Counted from the first letter of the stretch, positions 1 to 9,357 are shown. The stretch is DNA of 64,000 nt from Stenotrophomonas sp. ESTM1D_MKCIP4_1 (GCF_003086895.1 NZ_CP026004.1:3740684-3804683), one strand, 5' to 3'. The notes: generated from the sequence alone by a model not told the origin. Program-made: numbers and translations.

Positions 1-1179
1 CCGATAGAGCGTGGTATGCAGATTGTGCAACGCCAGGTCGATGGAAAACGACGTGCGTGGGTTGCGGTCGAGCAGGCGGATGATGTGATAGCCGATAGGA
101 CGTATACCGCGTGGGTGCACATAGATCACGAACTGCTGGTAGAACGGATCGTCCAGCAGCTGGTCCATGCGCGCCAGCGTGGCCCGGTAACGCGGTTGCA
201 GCTGCGCGCGCAGCGCCGGGTCGCGTTCGTACAGCAGGCGCTCGAAATAGCGGCGGCCAAGGCGTGGGATGCCCTGCGCCAGCGTCCACAGCTCGGCGTT
301 GCGCTGGTCGTACCAGGCCAGCCCGCCGTGCGTGGCCAGCGCCTGCGCTGCCTCCGCCCCCACGTCGACGACGATGAAGTTCTCCGCCTGGTTGCTCAGG
401 TCATCCAGCGTGGCATTGTCGCCCACGTGCTCGATGAAACCCGGCACGCCGAGGAAGGCGCTGCGCCCCATCGCGGCGGTGCGCACGGCCTTGCCATCGG
501 CGAAGAACGCACCGGCCTTTGCGCCCAGCAGGATGCTGTCGGTATCGTGCAGGCCCAGAAAGGTGCCGATGGACAGTTCGCCGGCGGAAAACCCTTCATC
601 AAAGGCCGCGTCACCGTACAGCTCGCGCTGGGTGGCCAGCTGCGCGACCTGGCGGCCCACGCCACATTCGGCGCGCACGTTGCCATGGTAGAAGGCATCC
701 AGTGCGCGGCTGTTGCCGTGCTGCGGCGTGTAACCGCGACCGAAGGAACGCGTGTTCTGCCAGCCCTGCGCGGCTGCGCCGCGTGCGCCGAAACCAATCC
801 AGCCCAGCTGCAGGCCACTGAAGCGGAAGCCGGAGTTGTCCTGCAGGGCCTGCGCTGCACGCTGCGCTGCGGCGCCCAGCACGAAGGTGTAGGCGCAGAG
901 CGTGGCCGGGTCATCCAGCAGGCGCTGCAGCACGGCCTGCCGCGCATCCTCGGCCATCTCCGCTGGCCAGCGCACCCGCAGGTCACCTGCCTGCTGCGCA
1001 GCCTGCAGCGATGCGCGCGTGCACACCGGTCCGCCCTCGATCTGCGGTGCGTCGACGGCAGCCGTCTCGAAGCGCCAGCCCAGCCGCTGCAGCAGGCCCT
1101 GTTCGCAGCGGCTGCTCGCGGCGCTGCCCAGCAGGGGCCAGCTCAGCAGCAGGGCCAGCCCCAACGCCCTGCCCTTCAC
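1..1179 (-). CDS. Secreted protein of unknown function (C-terminus cut by window edge)
   Basis: The reading frame runs off the left edge, so about 390 N-terminal residues are visible and the C-terminus is missing. I place the start at the GTG at 1177-1179, 2 bases after the stop of the upstream lipoprotein gene, which suggests translational coupling. The first ~20 residues form a typical Sec signal peptide (a basic KGR, then a Leu-rich core, then GSAASS), so the product is probably periplasmic. The mature part is rich in Ala, Gln and Arg and has scattered Cys residues. I do not recognise a family or a catalytic motif. The neighbouring DUF2242 lipoprotein suggests a cell-envelope role, but that is inference only. 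Confidence 0.7.
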   Translation of the reverse strand, partial: MKGRALGLALLLSWPLLGSAASSRCEQGLLQRLGWRFETAAVDAPQIEGGPVCTRASLQAAQQAGDLRVRWPAEMAEDARQAVLQRLLDDPATLCAYTFVLGAAAQRAAQALQDNSGFRFSGLQLGWIGFGARGAAAQGWQNTRSFGRGYTPQHGNSRALDAFYHGNVRAECGVGRQVAQLATQRELYGDAAFDEGFSAGELSIGTFLGLHDTDSILLGAKAGAFFADGKAVRTAAMGRSAFLGVPGFIEHVGDNATLDDLSNQAENFIVVDVGAEAAQALATHGGLAWYDQRNAELWTLAQGIPRLGRRYFERLLYERDPALRAQLQPRYRATLARMDQLLDDPFYQQFVIYVHPRGIRPIGYHIIRLLDRNPRTSFSIDLALHNLHTTLYR

Positions 1180-1181
1180 GG

Positions 1182-1847
1182 TCAGCCCTGATCGTCGGTC
1201 GGTTGCGGGGGCGTCGGTTGCGGGGGGCGCTCGGGTACGGGCGGGGCCGGTACGGGTGCGGGTGCGGCCGCCGGCGCCGGTTCCTGCACGGCCGCCGGTT
1301 GCGGGGCCGCTGCCGGCTTGGCCACCGCAGGCAGGTACTGGTGCAGGCGGTCGAAGAAGCGGCGGTAGAAATCGGCATCGGTGATCGTGCTGCTGGCGAC
1401 CTTCACCAGCGAATCGTCGTTGCTGCCGAACGGCAGCGACACCGAGCCCAGTGCCCCCACGCCCACGCTGGCCGAGGTCGGGCTCTTCTTCAGCGCATAG
1501 CGGTCCTGCACGGCGCTGACGAACACCAGCGCCTGCTCGCTGCCGCGCGGCGCGCAGGAAATGCGCAGCACCAGCTGCTCATGGTCATCCTCGCGCACCT
1601 GGAAATTCTTGTTGCCCTCCACCTGCCCATCATCGGCACGTGCAATGGCATAGCCCTGGCTGAGCAGGGTACGGCGGGCCGCTTCACAGGCCTCGGCCGG
1701 GCGGCCATCGACGGTGCGCGAGAAGGTGTCGCCCGAATCGAAGGACTCGCGCAGCAGACTGTTGTCGGCAGCACGGCCACCGCAACCGGCGAGGACGCAC
1801 GTGCTGGCGAGGGCCAGCAGGGACAGCGAAAGACGGGAGGCCCGCAT
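1182..1847 (-). CDS. DUF2242-type lipoprotein
   Basis: A 221-residue protein that opens with a lipoprotein signal ending in LAGC (Cys near residue 22), so it is predicted to be lipid-anchored at the outer membrane or periplasmic face. The central part, with VEGNKNFQ, VSAVQDRYALKKSP and GSVSLPFGSNDDSL, fits my recollection of the DUF2242 family, whose function is unknown. The last ~45 residues are a low-complexity Pro/Ala tail that is probably disordered or crosses the peptidoglycan. The ATG at 1845-1847 is preceded by AGGAGT at good spacing, which rules out the longer upstream frame. It is followed 2 bases later by another secreted protein gene. Confidence 0.75.
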   Translation of the reverse strand: MRASRLSLSLLALASTCVLAGCGGRAADNSLLRESFDSGDTFSRTVDGRPAEACEAARRTLLSQGYAIARADDGQVEGNKNFQVREDDHEQLVLRISCAPRGSEQALVFVSAVQDRYALKKSPTSASVGVGALGSVSLPFGSNDDSLVKVASSTITDADFYRRFFDRLHQYLPAVAKPAAAPQPAAVQEPAPAAAPAPVPAPPVPERPPQPTPPQPTDDQG

Positions 1848-1944
1848 GGGTACTCCTGCGAGAACGGAAGCCCCGAGGGTAGCCCCGGTGCCGTGTGCGG
1901 CAGGTCGAAACGCCCGCCCCCGTTGCTCCCGGTTCATCGACGTC

Positions 1945-1967
1945 CGCCGGGCATGGCCCGGCGCTAC
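1945..1967 (-). repeat. SMAG (GTAG-headed) palindrome
   Basis: A palindrome built on CCGGGCATGGCCCGG whose minus-strand 5' end reads GTAGCGCC. This is the common single-element form of the repeats scattered through the window. It lies between the ctp terminator and the DUF2242 gene. Confidence 0.75.
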
Positions 1968-1970
1968 CGG

Positions 1971-2003
1971 AAAAACGAACGGGGCCGGCATTGCCGACCC
2001 CGT
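1971..2003 (-). terminator. Rho-independent terminator after ctp
   Basis: Read on the minus strand, an 11-bp stem (ACGGGGTCGGC pairing with GCCGGCCCCGT, one G-U pair) with a 3-nt loop is followed by TTCGTTTTT. It begins about 25 bases after the ctp stop and separates ctp from the DUF2242 lipoprotein gene. Confidence 0.8.
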
Positions 2004-2027
2004 GGGGTACTTCACGTCAGCGGCGGA

Positions 2028-4205
2028 TCAGTCAGCCCAGCGCCCGGCGCCGGTGGACTGCGGTAGCACCTGCGCCGACAGCGGGCGGTCGGTTTCCAGC
2101 AGGTTCACCGCATCGGACAGGATCGAGGCGGATTCACGCAGCAGCGGATCCGGACGCTTTTCGGCGGCCTTCTCGCGGGCGGCATCCTTGACGATGTCGC
2201 GCTCGTTGCCGGTCAGGCCGTCATCGCTGCTGTCATCGGCCAGCGGATCCAGGGCCAGGCCCAGTTCCTTGCGGATGACCTGGCGGTCCTTGCGCTGCTT
2301 GTCCTGGCGCTCACGCTCGGCCAAGCGGATCGCCTCGTTGAGCGAGACGTACTTCTTGGCGGCTTCGGTGCGGAACTGCTGCACGTCCTCGTTCCACCAC
2401 TGGAATTCCTTGTCGGTGGCGATGCGGGCTTCGTGGCGCGATTCCAGTTTCGGCAGCAGCGGCGCGAAGTTGCCGTACTGGGTGTGCGGCACGGCGGCGA
2501 TGCGGGTCCACGGCAGCGCGTTGTCGTAGGTGCTTTCACCGAATTCGGTGGCATCGACGCTGGCTGGGAAGGCCAGGTCCGGCACCACACCCTTGTGCTG
2601 GGTGCTGCTGCCACTGATGCGGAAGAACTGGGCGATGGTCAGCTTCACCTGGCCAAAGCGCTGGGTTTCGCCACTGGGCCAACGGTCCAGGTCGACGATG
2701 TTCTGCACAGTGCCCTTGCCGAAGGTGGTTTCACCGATGACCAGGCCACGGCCGTAATCCTGGATCGCACCGGCGAAGATTTCCGACGCCGAGGCCGAAC
2801 CGCGGTTGATCAGCACCGCCAGCGGGCCGTCCCAGGCAACGCCCTGGTTGCGGTCGCTGTTGACGGTGACGCGGCCACCGGATTCGCGCACCTGCACCAC
2901 CGGGCCCTGTTCGATGAACAGGCCGGTCAGCTCAATGGCTTCATCCAGCGAACCACCGCCGTTGTTGCGCAGGTCCAGCACCACGCCGTCCAGCTTGTCG
3001 TTCTTGAAGCCGGCCAGCAGCTTGGCCACGTCGCGGGTGGCCGAGGCGTAGTCGGCGGCATTGCGGCGACGGCCCTCGAAATCCTGGTAGAAGGTCGGCA
3101 GCTTGATCACGCCCACCTTGCGCTCGGGCTGGCCATCCTTGCCCGGGATGGTCATCGTCTCGCCCTTGGCGGCCTGTTCGGCCAGGCGCACCTTCTGCCG
3201 GGTCAGCAGCAGGGTGTGGTGCTTGCCGTCCACGCCGTCCTCGGCGGAGATGAACTCCAGCCGCACCTGGGTGTCCTTGGCGCCGCGGATCTTGGCCACG
3301 ACGTCATCAATGCGCCAGCCGATCACATCTTCCAGCGGCCCGGACTTGCCCTGGCCGACGCCGACGATGCGGTCGCCCGGCTTCAGGGTGCCATCCACGG
3401 CGGCCGGGCCGCCGGCGATGATCTCGCGGATCACCACCATGTCGTCCTGGCGCTGCAGCTGCGCACCGATGCCTTCCAGCGACAGCGACATCGCCTGGTT
3501 GAAGTTCTCGGCGGTGCGCGGGGTGAAGTAATCGGTGTGCGGATCGACGGCGCTGGTGTAGGCGTTCATGAAGAACTGGAAGACGTCCTCGCCCTTCAGC
3601 TCGTTGACGGTCTTTTCCAGCGTGGCGTAACGCTTGTCCAGGGTCTTGCGGATATCGTCGGGCTTCTTGCCGGCCAGCTTCAGGCGCAGCCAGTCGTTCT
3701 TGACCGATTTGCGCCACAGCTCATCCAGCTCGGCATTGCTGGCCGCCCACGGCACGTCCTTGCGGTCGTACTCGAAGCGCTCATCGGTGGTGAAATCCGG
3801 TTCCTGCTTGAGCAGCTTGCGGGCATAGCCCACGCGCTCGCCCACGCGCTGCTTGTAGACAGCGAACACCTCGAACGCCGGCTCCAGCTCGCCGCCACGG
3901 ATGGCGTTGGCGATGCCGGCCTGGAACGGCGCGAAACGGGTCACATCGGCCTGGGTGAAGTATTGCTTGCCCCCGTCGAGGGTTTCCAGGTAACGCTTGA
4001 ACACGTCTTTGGAGGTGGCCTCGTCCAGCGCGCGCGGCCGGTAGGCGTAGCGGCTGTCGGACAGCAGGCCGTAGACCAGCTTGGAGGTGGTCACCTGGTC
4101 GGCGGTGGCAGCGGCCGGCAATGCCGGCGAGTCGGCCTTGGCCGCCAGCGCCAGCGGCGCGACCAGCGCCAGGGCCATCAGGAATGCGGGGGCTTTGAAT
4201 TTCAT
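2028..4205 (-). CDS. prc: Tail-specific (C-terminal processing) protease Prc/Tsp
   Basis: A 725-residue periplasmic serine protease that degrades or trims proteins from their C-termini. In the E. coli model it controls peptidoglycan hydrolases and processes PBP3. It has a Sec signal peptide (residues 1-22), an N-terminal helical platform, a PDZ domain (about 245-335) and an S41 peptidase domain. The catalytic Ser lies in RGSASASEIF (Ser472 by spacing) and the Lys in TFGKGTVQ (Lys497), the Ser-Lys dyad of this family. The C-terminal ~170 residues, rich in Lys/Arg/Asp, correspond to the extra C-terminal domain of Prc. Length is slightly above E. coli Prc (682). Upstream there are ~150 bases of unique sequence and then repeats. 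A terminator follows. Confidence 0.93.
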   Translation of the reverse strand: MKFKAPAFLMALALVAPLALAAKADSPALPAAATADQVTTSKLVYGLLSDSRYAYRPRALDEATSKDVFKRYLETLDGGKQYFTQADVTRFAPFQAGIANAIRGGELEPAFEVFAVYKQRVGERVGYARKLLKQEPDFTTDERFEYDRKDVPWAASNAELDELWRKSVKNDWLRLKLAGKKPDDIRKTLDKRYATLEKTVNELKGEDVFQFFMNAYTSAVDPHTDYFTPRTAENFNQAMSLSLEGIGAQLQRQDDMVVIREIIAGGPAAVDGTLKPGDRIVGVGQGKSGPLEDVIGWRIDDVVAKIRGAKDTQVRLEFISAEDGVDGKHHTLLLTRQKVRLAEQAAKGETMTIPGKDGQPERKVGVIKLPTFYQDFEGRRRNAADYASATRDVAKLLAGFKNDKLDGVVLDLRNNGGGSLDEAIELTGLFIEQGPVVQVRESGGRVTVNSDRNQGVAWDGPLAVLINRGSASASEIFAGAIQDYGRGLVIGETTFGKGTVQNIVDLDRWPSGETQRFGQVKLTIAQFFRISGSSTQHKGVVPDLAFPASVDATEFGESTYDNALPWTRIAAVPHTQYGNFAPLLPKLESRHEARIATDKEFQWWNEDVQQFRTEAAKKYVSLNEAIRLAERERQDKQRKDRQVIRKELGLALDPLADDSSDDGLTGNERDIVKDAAREKAAEKRPDPLLRESASILSDAVNLLETDRPLSAQVLPQSTGAGRWAD

Positions 4206-4359
4206 GAACGTGCTCGAAGGCGCCTTGCCAAGGGGGAGACTGCAGGGTGTTCAGACACCCCGACAGTGCCGAAAGTTGCCGTGTTTGTCATCCGGCCGCG
4301 TTCGGTGGAAAACCAGCCTAGCGGGGCCGGTGTAGCAAATTGTGAATGCAGGCGAAGGC

Positions 4360-4448
4360 GTGCGGACGAACGGTCCGCACCCACCAAGGCAGGGGTCCGC
4401 ACCCACCAAGGCGGAGCGAAGGCGTGCGGACCAACGGTCCGCACCTAC
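4360..4448 (-). repeat. SMAG cluster between ctp and lipA
   Basis: Two copies of a palindrome of the form GTGCGGAC-N4-GTCCGCAC (4360-4380 and 4424-4444) flank a half-copy. The minus-strand head is GTAG at 4448, with degenerate GTGG heads internally. The cluster ends 2 bases from the lipA stop codon, so it would be transcribed as the 3' end of the ybeD-lipB-lipA message and could stabilise or terminate it. Confidence 0.7.
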
Positions 4449-4449
4449 C

Positions 4450-5460
4450 TCAGGAAACCCCTGCGCCCTTGGCCTGGACATCGGCGTGGTACGACGAGCG
4501 CACCATCGGGCCGGAGGCCACGTGGCTGAAGCCCAGCTCGTAGCCGTAGTCTTCCAGCGCCTTGTAGTCCTCGGGCGTCCAGTACTTCAGCACCGGATGG
4601 TGGTGCGCGGTCGGCTGCAGGTACTGGCCGATGGTGATCATGTCCACGTCGTGCGCACGCAGGTCGCGCATGGTGGCCTTGATCTGCTCGAACTCTTCGC
4701 CCAGGCCCAGCATGATGCCGCTCTTGGTCGGCACCGACGGGTGCTGCGCCTTGAAGTTCTTCAGCAGGTTCAGCGACCACTGGTAATCGGCACCCGGGCG
4801 CACGTTGCGGTACAGGTCCGGTACGGTTTCGATGTTGTGGTTGAACACGTCCGGCGGGTTCTGCGCCAGGATCTCCAGCGCGCGCTCCATGCGGCCCTTG
4901 CCACGGAAATCCGGGGTCAGCACCTCGATGCGGGTGCCCGGCGACTTCTCGCGGATGGCGGTGATGCAGTCGACGAAGTGCTGGGCACCGCCGTCGCGCA
5001 GGTCATCGCGGTCGACGCTGGTCACCACCACGTACTTCAGGCCCATGTCGGCCACGGTCTGGCCCAGGCTGGCCGGCTCGTTGGCATCGGGCGGCTTGGG
5101 GCGGCCATGGGCGACGTCGCAGAACGAGCAGCGGCGGGTGCACACTTCGCCCAGGATCATGAAGGTGGCGGTGCCGTGGCCGAAGCATTCGTGGATGTTC
5201 GGGCAGCTGGCTTCCTCGCACACGGTCACCAGGCGGTTCTCGCGCAGCTTGGCCTTGAGGTTCTGCACGGCATTGCCCGAAGGAATGCGCACGCGGATCC
5301 AGGACGGCTTGCGCAGCACCGGCGCGTCGGCGAACTGCACCGGCGAACGGTTGATCTTGTCCCCGCCCATCTGCTTGACGCCCACCTGCAGCGGCGCGGC
5401 GGACGGAAGCTCGGCCTGCACGATCTGCAGGGGAATGGTGCGGGCGGTGGTCTCAGTCAT
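4450..5460 (-). CDS. lipA: Lipoyl synthase
   Basis: A 336-residue radical-SAM enzyme that inserts two sulfurs into the octanoyl chain on carrier domains to make lipoyl groups for pyruvate and 2-oxoglutarate dehydrogenases and glycine cleavage. Both cluster-binding motifs are present: the auxiliary cluster CX4CX5C (Cys81, Cys86, Cys92) and the radical-SAM CX3CX2C (Cys107, Cys111, Cys114, in CTRRCSFC). Length is typical. It is the last gene of ybeD-lipB-lipA, 18 bases after lipB, with a GGAA-type ribosome site before the ATG. It works directly on the LipB product. Confidence 0.97.
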   Translation of the reverse strand: MTETTARTIPLQIVQAELPSAAPLQVGVKQMGGDKINRSPVQFADAPVLRKPSWIRVRIPSGNAVQNLKAKLRENRLVTVCEEASCPNIHECFGHGTATFMILGEVCTRRCSFCDVAHGRPKPPDANEPASLGQTVADMGLKYVVVTSVDRDDLRDGGAQHFVDCITAIREKSPGTRIEVLTPDFRGKGRMERALEILAQNPPDVFNHNIETVPDLYRNVRPGADYQWSLNLLKNFKAQHPSVPTKSGIMLGLGEEFEQIKATMRDLRAHDVDMITIGQYLQPTAHHHPVLKYWTPEDYKALEDYGYELGFSHVASGPMVRSSYHADVQAKGAGVS

Positions 5461-5478
5461 GGCAGTTCCGGGGGGCGG

Positions 5479-6189
5479 TCAGGCGGCCGCAGAAAGATCG
5501 GGCAGTTCGGGCGAGGGCTGCAGCAGCAGGCCGAACTGGCGGGCCAGGTGGTCCAGCAGCACCGGCTTGACGGCGTCCATCCCGGACGGGCCGCCCAAGT
5601 CTACCACCGAGGTCACCTGCAACCCCTGGTAACCACAGGGGTTGATGCGGTGGAAGGGTTCCAGGTCCATGGACACATTGAAGGCCAGGCCGTGGAAGGT
5701 GCAGCCACGACGCACGCGGATGCCGAGGGCGGCGATCTTGGCGTCGCCCACATACACGCCGGGCGCGCCATCACGCCGCTCGGCGCCGATGTTCCATTCG
5801 CCGAGGGTGTCGATGAGGGCCTGTTCGATGCGACAGACATAGTCACGCACGCCGATGCCCAGCCGCGGCAGGCGCAGCAGCGGGTAGACCACGATCTGGC
5901 CGGGGCCGTGGTAGGTCACCTGGCCACCGCGGTCCACGTGCAGCACCGGAATGTCACCCGGCGCCAGCACGTGCTCGTCCTTGCCCGCCTGGCCCAGGGT
6001 GAACACAGGATCGTGCTCGACCACCCACAGCTCATCGGCGTCGTCGTCGGTGCGCTGGTCGGTGAAGCGCTGCATGGCGCGCCAGACCGGTTCATAGGCC
6101 TGGCGGCCGAGATCGCGCACCACCGCAGGACGGGCCGGACGCTGCCCGGGGGCAGGTTCGGCCGCGCAGCTGCTGGCTACACCGTCCAC
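5479..6189 (-). CDS. lipB: Octanoyl-[acyl carrier protein]:protein octanoyltransferase
   Basis: A 236-residue transferase that moves octanoate from acyl carrier protein to the lipoyl domain, the first step of lipoate synthesis. The signature [17 protein letters not shown] (around residues 88-104) is intact. The catalytic Lys (Lys151 in GDAKIAALG) and Cys (Cys185 in INPCGYQGL) are present. The start overlaps the end of the upstream ybeD-like gene by 13 bases, so the two are probably translationally coupled. The first ~22 residues are a weakly conserved extension, and a later start cannot be excluded. Confidence 0.96.
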   Translation of the reverse strand: MDGVASSCAAEPAPGQRPARPAVVRDLGRQAYEPVWRAMQRFTDQRTDDDADELWVVEHDPVFTLGQAGKDEHVLAPGDIPVLHVDRGGQVTYHGPGQIVVYPLLRLPRLGIGVRDYVCRIEQALIDTLGEWNIGAERRDGAPGVYVGDAKIAALGIRVRRGCTFHGLAFNVSMDLEPFHRINPCGYQGLQVTSVVDLGGPSGMDAVKPVLLDHLARQFGLLLQPSPELPDLSAAA

Positions 6190-6455
6190 TTCACTTCCGG
6201 GTGGTCGCGCAGGGCCTGGTGGGCCACGTCGTACTGCTCACGGTTCTCCGCCCGGAACACCAGGCGCACCGAGACGTACTTGCCGTTGGACGAATGCTTC
6301 CAGCTGATGCGTTCGTTCACCACGTCGACGCCAGCGGAGATCAGCAGGCGGGGGAGGTCGTGCTCCAGGCCACGGTTGGCCGGGCCCATCGCGCTGAGCT
6401 CGAACTGACCGGGGAACTGGAAGCCGTGTTCGGGGTTGTCGGACTTGATTTCCAT
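6177..6455 (-). CDS. ybeD: YbeD/DUF493 family protein
   Basis: A 92-residue cytoplasmic protein of the DUF493 (YbeD) family, a small ACT-like fold that commonly sits between a DacA-type carboxypeptidase and lipB. That order is kept here apart from the inserted LpxR-like gene. The segment [24 protein letters not shown] is typical. I chose the ATG at 6453-6455 because it gives the usual length and starts with [17 protein letters not shown] frame 21 codons longer exists but lacks conservation features. Its exact role is not established. Confidence 0.85.
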   Translation of the reverse strand: MEIKSDNPEHGFQFPGQFELSAMGPANRGLEHDLPRLLISAGVDVVNERISWKHSSNGKYVSVRLVFRAENREQYDVAHQALRDHPEVKWTV

Positions 6456-6699
6456 GCCCCCATTATCGGGCCGCAGGGCAACAAACCCAAGAGTATTCAT
6501 CAACGTCAAACGCCACATCCGCAGCCCGCTGCGTTGCAGGCCGTGCCTGGTTCAGCCAGCGCCCCGACCGGCGCCGTGTTTTCGCATCGGGACAAGTGCG
6601 TTTTACAGAACAGACAAGTGAAGGCGCGCGCCTCGTTCCATCACAGCGGTGGGAGTACTGTGTTGTTGCATAAATCGACCTTCACACGCCAACTACCCG

Positions 6700-7776
6700 A
6701 TGATCATCCCATCCATGCGTACTGCCGCCGCTGTTGGACTGTCCGGCCTTCTGGCCGCCGCCGCCCTCCCCCTCACCGCCCAGGCGGCTGAACAATGTGG
6801 TCCCGATGCGATGCGCGAACACCCGCCGCAGGTCAATTTCCGGGTCGACAATGACCTGTTCGGCGCCAAGGACCAGGACCAGGGCTACACCAACGGCGCC
6901 CAGCTGACCCTGGTCTCGCCCAATCTGGTGGACTACACCGATGACCCCTGCCTGCCGCGCCTGGCGCGCTGGGTGAACCGCCACCTCGAGCGCCTGCACC
7001 CGGGTGAGTTCGAGCAGCAGAACATGATCTTCAGCCTCGGCCAGGGCATCTACACGCCCACCGATTTCACCCGCAAGGACCTGATCGAGGACGACCGGCC
7101 CTATGCCGGCGTGCTGGTGGCCAGCTTCGGCTACAACGCCCGCCGCGGTGATCGCCTGCAGACCACCCTGCTGACCCTGGGTGTGGTGGGCCCGTGGGCG
7201 CAGGGCAAGCAGGTGCAGAACGCCGTGCACGACCTGCTGGGCGACGAGAAATTCCAGGGCTGGGACAACCAGCTGCACAACGAGCCGGTGGTGATGTACA
7301 CCCACGAGCGCATGCGCCGTTGGCCGGCCGACGCCAGCGTGAATGCCGCTGGCTGGGGCTGGGATGCGATCAGCCATTACGGCGGCGCGATCGGCAACCT
7401 GGAAACCAAGGCGAATTTCGGCGGTGAAGTGCGCTTCGGCTGGAAGCTGCCGGATGATTTCGGCAGCACCCCGCTGCGCCCGGCGGGCGAAAACACCGCC
7501 CCCACCCGCGGCGGCAAGCCCGGTGGCTGGTCGTGGCACCTGTTTGCCACCACCGATGCGGCCTGGGTGATCCGCGACATCACGTTGGACGGCAACACCT
7601 TCCGCGACAGCCACAGCGTGGACAAGCGCCACGTGGTGGCCTACGGCGGCTACGGCGTGGCCGTGATGCGCGGCCGCTGGAAGTTCGCGATGGCCCGTTA
7701 CCACAGCACCCGCGAATTCAACGGCCAGCGCGAAGCCCCCGTGTTCGGCAGCTTCACCATCAGCCGCTCGCTGTAG
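6700..7776 (+). CDS. lpxR: LpxR-like lipid A deacylase (DUF2219 family outer-membrane protein)
   Basis: About 358 residues with a Sec signal peptide (Ala-rich, ending TAQAAEQ). The family forms a 12-strand outer-membrane barrel that removes the 3'-acyloxyacyl chain of lipid A in a Ca-dependent reaction. The active-site elements are visible: Asn-Asp in RVDNDLFG, Thr/Asn in GYTNGAQ, DDRPYAGVL, and His/Glu in WDNQLHNEPVV. The start is uncertain: ATG at 6700 or 6715 fit a signal peptide, while the longer frame from 6649 adds an unlikely Cys-rich leader. The stop TAG at 7774-7776 abuts the first repeat of a SMAG cluster. It interrupts the usual dacC-ybeD adjacency on the opposite strand. Substrate is inferred from family only. 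Confidence 0.8.
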   Translation: MIIPSMRTAAAVGLSGLLAAAALPLTAQAAEQCGPDAMREHPPQVNFRVDNDLFGAKDQDQGYTNGAQLTLVSPNLVDYTDDPCLPRLARWVNRHLERLHPGEFEQQNMIFSLGQGIYTPTDFTRKDLIEDDRPYAGVLVASFGYNARRGDRLQTTLLTLGVVGPWAQGKQVQNAVHDLLGDEKFQGWDNQLHNEPVVMYTHERMRRWPADASVNAAGWGWDAISHYGGAIGNLETKANFGGEVRFGWKLPDDFGSTPLRPAGENTAPTRGGKPGGWSWHLFATTDAAWVIRDITLDGNTFRDSHSVDKRHVVAYGGYGVAVMRGRWKFAMARYHSTREFNGQREAPVFGSFTISRSL

Positions 7777-8083
7777 GTAGGTGCCGACCGTTGGTCGGCA
7801 CACCGGGGCTGAAGCGGGTAGCTGCTGACCGTTGGTCGGCACACCGTTTGAACCGCTCGCTGTAGGTAGGTGCCGACCGTTGGTCGGCACACCGGGGCTG
7901 AAGCGGGTAGCTGCTGACCGTTGGTCGGCACACCGGTTGAACCGCTCTGTAGAGTCGAGCCATGCTCGACTGATGGCAACGGCAGTCGAGCATGGCTCGA
8001 CTCTACAAAAAGCTGCCGGCCGCTGGCCGGCTGCAGGCATATCCGGATGGGTTCATGAGAAGCCGGCCAGCGGCCGGCACTAC
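7764..8083 (+). repeat. SMAG cluster with an 89-bp tandem duplication
   Basis: From 7764 and from 7853 the same 89-bp block is repeated. It contains two GTAG/GTCGGCAC-type palindromes and also the last 13 bases of the lpxR-like gene, including its stop. Downstream come an inverted pair of AGTCGAGC-type elements (GTAG at 7949, CTAC ending 8006) and two CCGGCC-type elements (8011-8034 and 8061-8083). The 363-base space between the lpxR-like gene and dacC holds only these repeats and a terminator. Confidence 0.85.
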
Positions 8084-8086
8084 CAA

Positions 8087-8117
8087 TAAAAAAGGCCGGC
8101 ATTCGCCGGCCTTTTTC
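8087..8117. terminator. Bidirectional rho-independent terminator
   Basis: The stem AAAAAGGCCGGC / GCCGGCCTTTTT has a 4-nt loop and A/T runs on both sides. It sits between the convergent lpxR-like gene and dacC and can serve both. Confidence 0.88.
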
Positions 8118-8139
8118 ATTCACCACGCCGGGGCGTGGA

Positions 8140-9357
8140 TCATTCCGATTCCCACCACATCCAGAAGCTGTCCCACAGGCGCTTGAAGAAGCCGGCCTGT
8201 TCTACGGCAGCCACGGCCACCAGAGGGGCTTCGGCCACCACCTTGCCATCCAGGGTCACCTTGACGGTGCCGATCTGCTGGCCCGCGGTGAACGGCGCTT
8301 CCAGGGTCTTGGGCACATCGATGCTCGGCTTCAGGTCGTTGTAGCGACCACGCGGCACGCTCACCAGCATCGGCTGGGCCACGCCCAGCTGCACCTTGTC
8401 GGTGGCACCCTTCCACACCTTGTGCTCGGCCACGGCCTTGCCCGGCTCGTACAGGCGATGGGTCTCGAAGAAGCGGAAGCCCCAGTTCAGCAGGGCCAGG
8501 CTGTCATCGGCGCGCTGCTTTTCCGACGAACCACCCAGCACCACCGCGATCAGGCGCTGGTCACCCCGCTGGGCCGAGCTCATCAGGCAGTAGCCCGCTT
8601 CGGAGGTGTGGCCGGTCTTGATGCCGTCCACGCTGCCATCGCGCCACAGCAGCAGGTTGCGGTTGGGCTGCTTGATGTTGCCCACCTGGAATTCCTTCAC
8701 CTTGTTGTAGGCGTAGGTTTCCGGGTAATCACGCACCATCGCGCGGCCCAGCAGCGCCAGGTCGTAGGCGGTGCTGTGGTGGCCTTCGGCGCTCAGGCCG
8801 TGGGCGTTGACGAAGTGCGAATCCTTCATGCCGATCTTGGCGGCGTAGCTGTTCATCAGCGAAGCAAAGGCTTCCTCGCTGCCGGCCACGTGTTCGGCCA
8901 GGGCGATCGCGGCGTCGTTGCCGGACTGGATCGCCATGCCCTTTTCCATGTCTTCCAGGCGCGCGGTCTGGTTGACCGGGAAGCCGCTGTAGCTGCCGTC
9001 GGTGCCAGCGCCACCTTCGCGCCAGGCGCGTTCGCTCATCATCACCTGGTCGTCGGCGCGGACCTTGCCGTTCTTGACCTCGGCGGCGACCACATAGGAC
9101 GTCATCACCTTGGTGATGCTGGCCGGGGCCAGCTGTTCATGGACGTTCTCGCCCGCCAGCACCTGGCCGGTGGCGTAATCCATCAGGATCCAGGCCTTGG
9201 ACACGCTGGGCACCGGGGCCGGCGGAGTGGCCACGACCGCCGGAGCGGCAGCAGCAGCGGGCGCCGGGGTGGCCGGGGTCGGCAGCGGCGTCTGGGCGGA
9301 AGCCAGGCCAACCACCAGGGTGGCGGCCAGGGCGGTGGCGGCGGAACGGAAATTCAT
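8140..9357 (-). CDS. dacC: D-alanyl-D-alanine carboxypeptidase (PBP5/6 type)
   Basis: A 405-residue low-molecular-weight penicillin-binding protein that removes the terminal D-Ala from pentapeptides in the periplasm. It has a Sec signal peptide (1-22), a Pro/Ala linker, and the three S11 peptidase motifs: SITK (80-83), SGN (145-147) and KTG (247-249). A PBP5 C-terminal beta domain follows. The last ~15 residues (FKRLWDSFWMWW) make an amphipathic, Trp-rich membrane anchor. A GGAG ribosome site lies ~12 bases before the ATG at 9357. It lies downstream of rlpA in the conserved rodA-rlpA-dacA-ybeD-lipB order. Confidence 0.95.
   Translation of the reverse strand: MNFRSAATALAATLVVGLASAQTPLPTPATPAPAAAAAPAVVATPPAPVPSVSKAWILMDYATGQVLAGENVHEQLAPASITKVMTSYVVAAEVKNGKVRADDQVMMSERAWREGGAGTDGSYSGFPVNQTARLEDMEKGMAIQSGNDAAIALAEHVAGSEEAFASLMNSYAAKIGMKDSHFVNAHGLSAEGHHSTAYDLALLGRAMVRDYPETYAYNKVKEFQVGNIKQPNRNLLLWRDGSVDGIKTGHTSEAGYCLMSSAQRGDQRLIAVVLGGSSEKQRADDSLALLNWGFRFFETHRLYEPGKAVAEHKVWKGATDKVQLGVAQPMLVSVPRGRYNDLKPSIDVPKTLEAPFTAGQQIGTVKVTLDGKVVAEAPLVAVAAVEQAGFFKRLWDSFWMWWESE

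Noticed and set aside
16-1191. A 391-residue plus-strand open frame at the left edge
   Set aside because: The minus strand of the same DNA encodes a protein with a proper signal peptide coupled to the upstream lipoprotein gene. The plus frame is the shadow.
2433-4529. A 698-residue plus-strand open frame opposite ctp
   Set aside because: Shadow of the protease gene; composition and lack of motifs do not support coding.
6682-8040. A 452-residue minus-strand frame opposite the lpxR-like gene
   Set aside because: It runs through SMAG repeats and is antisense to a protein with intact LpxR motifs.
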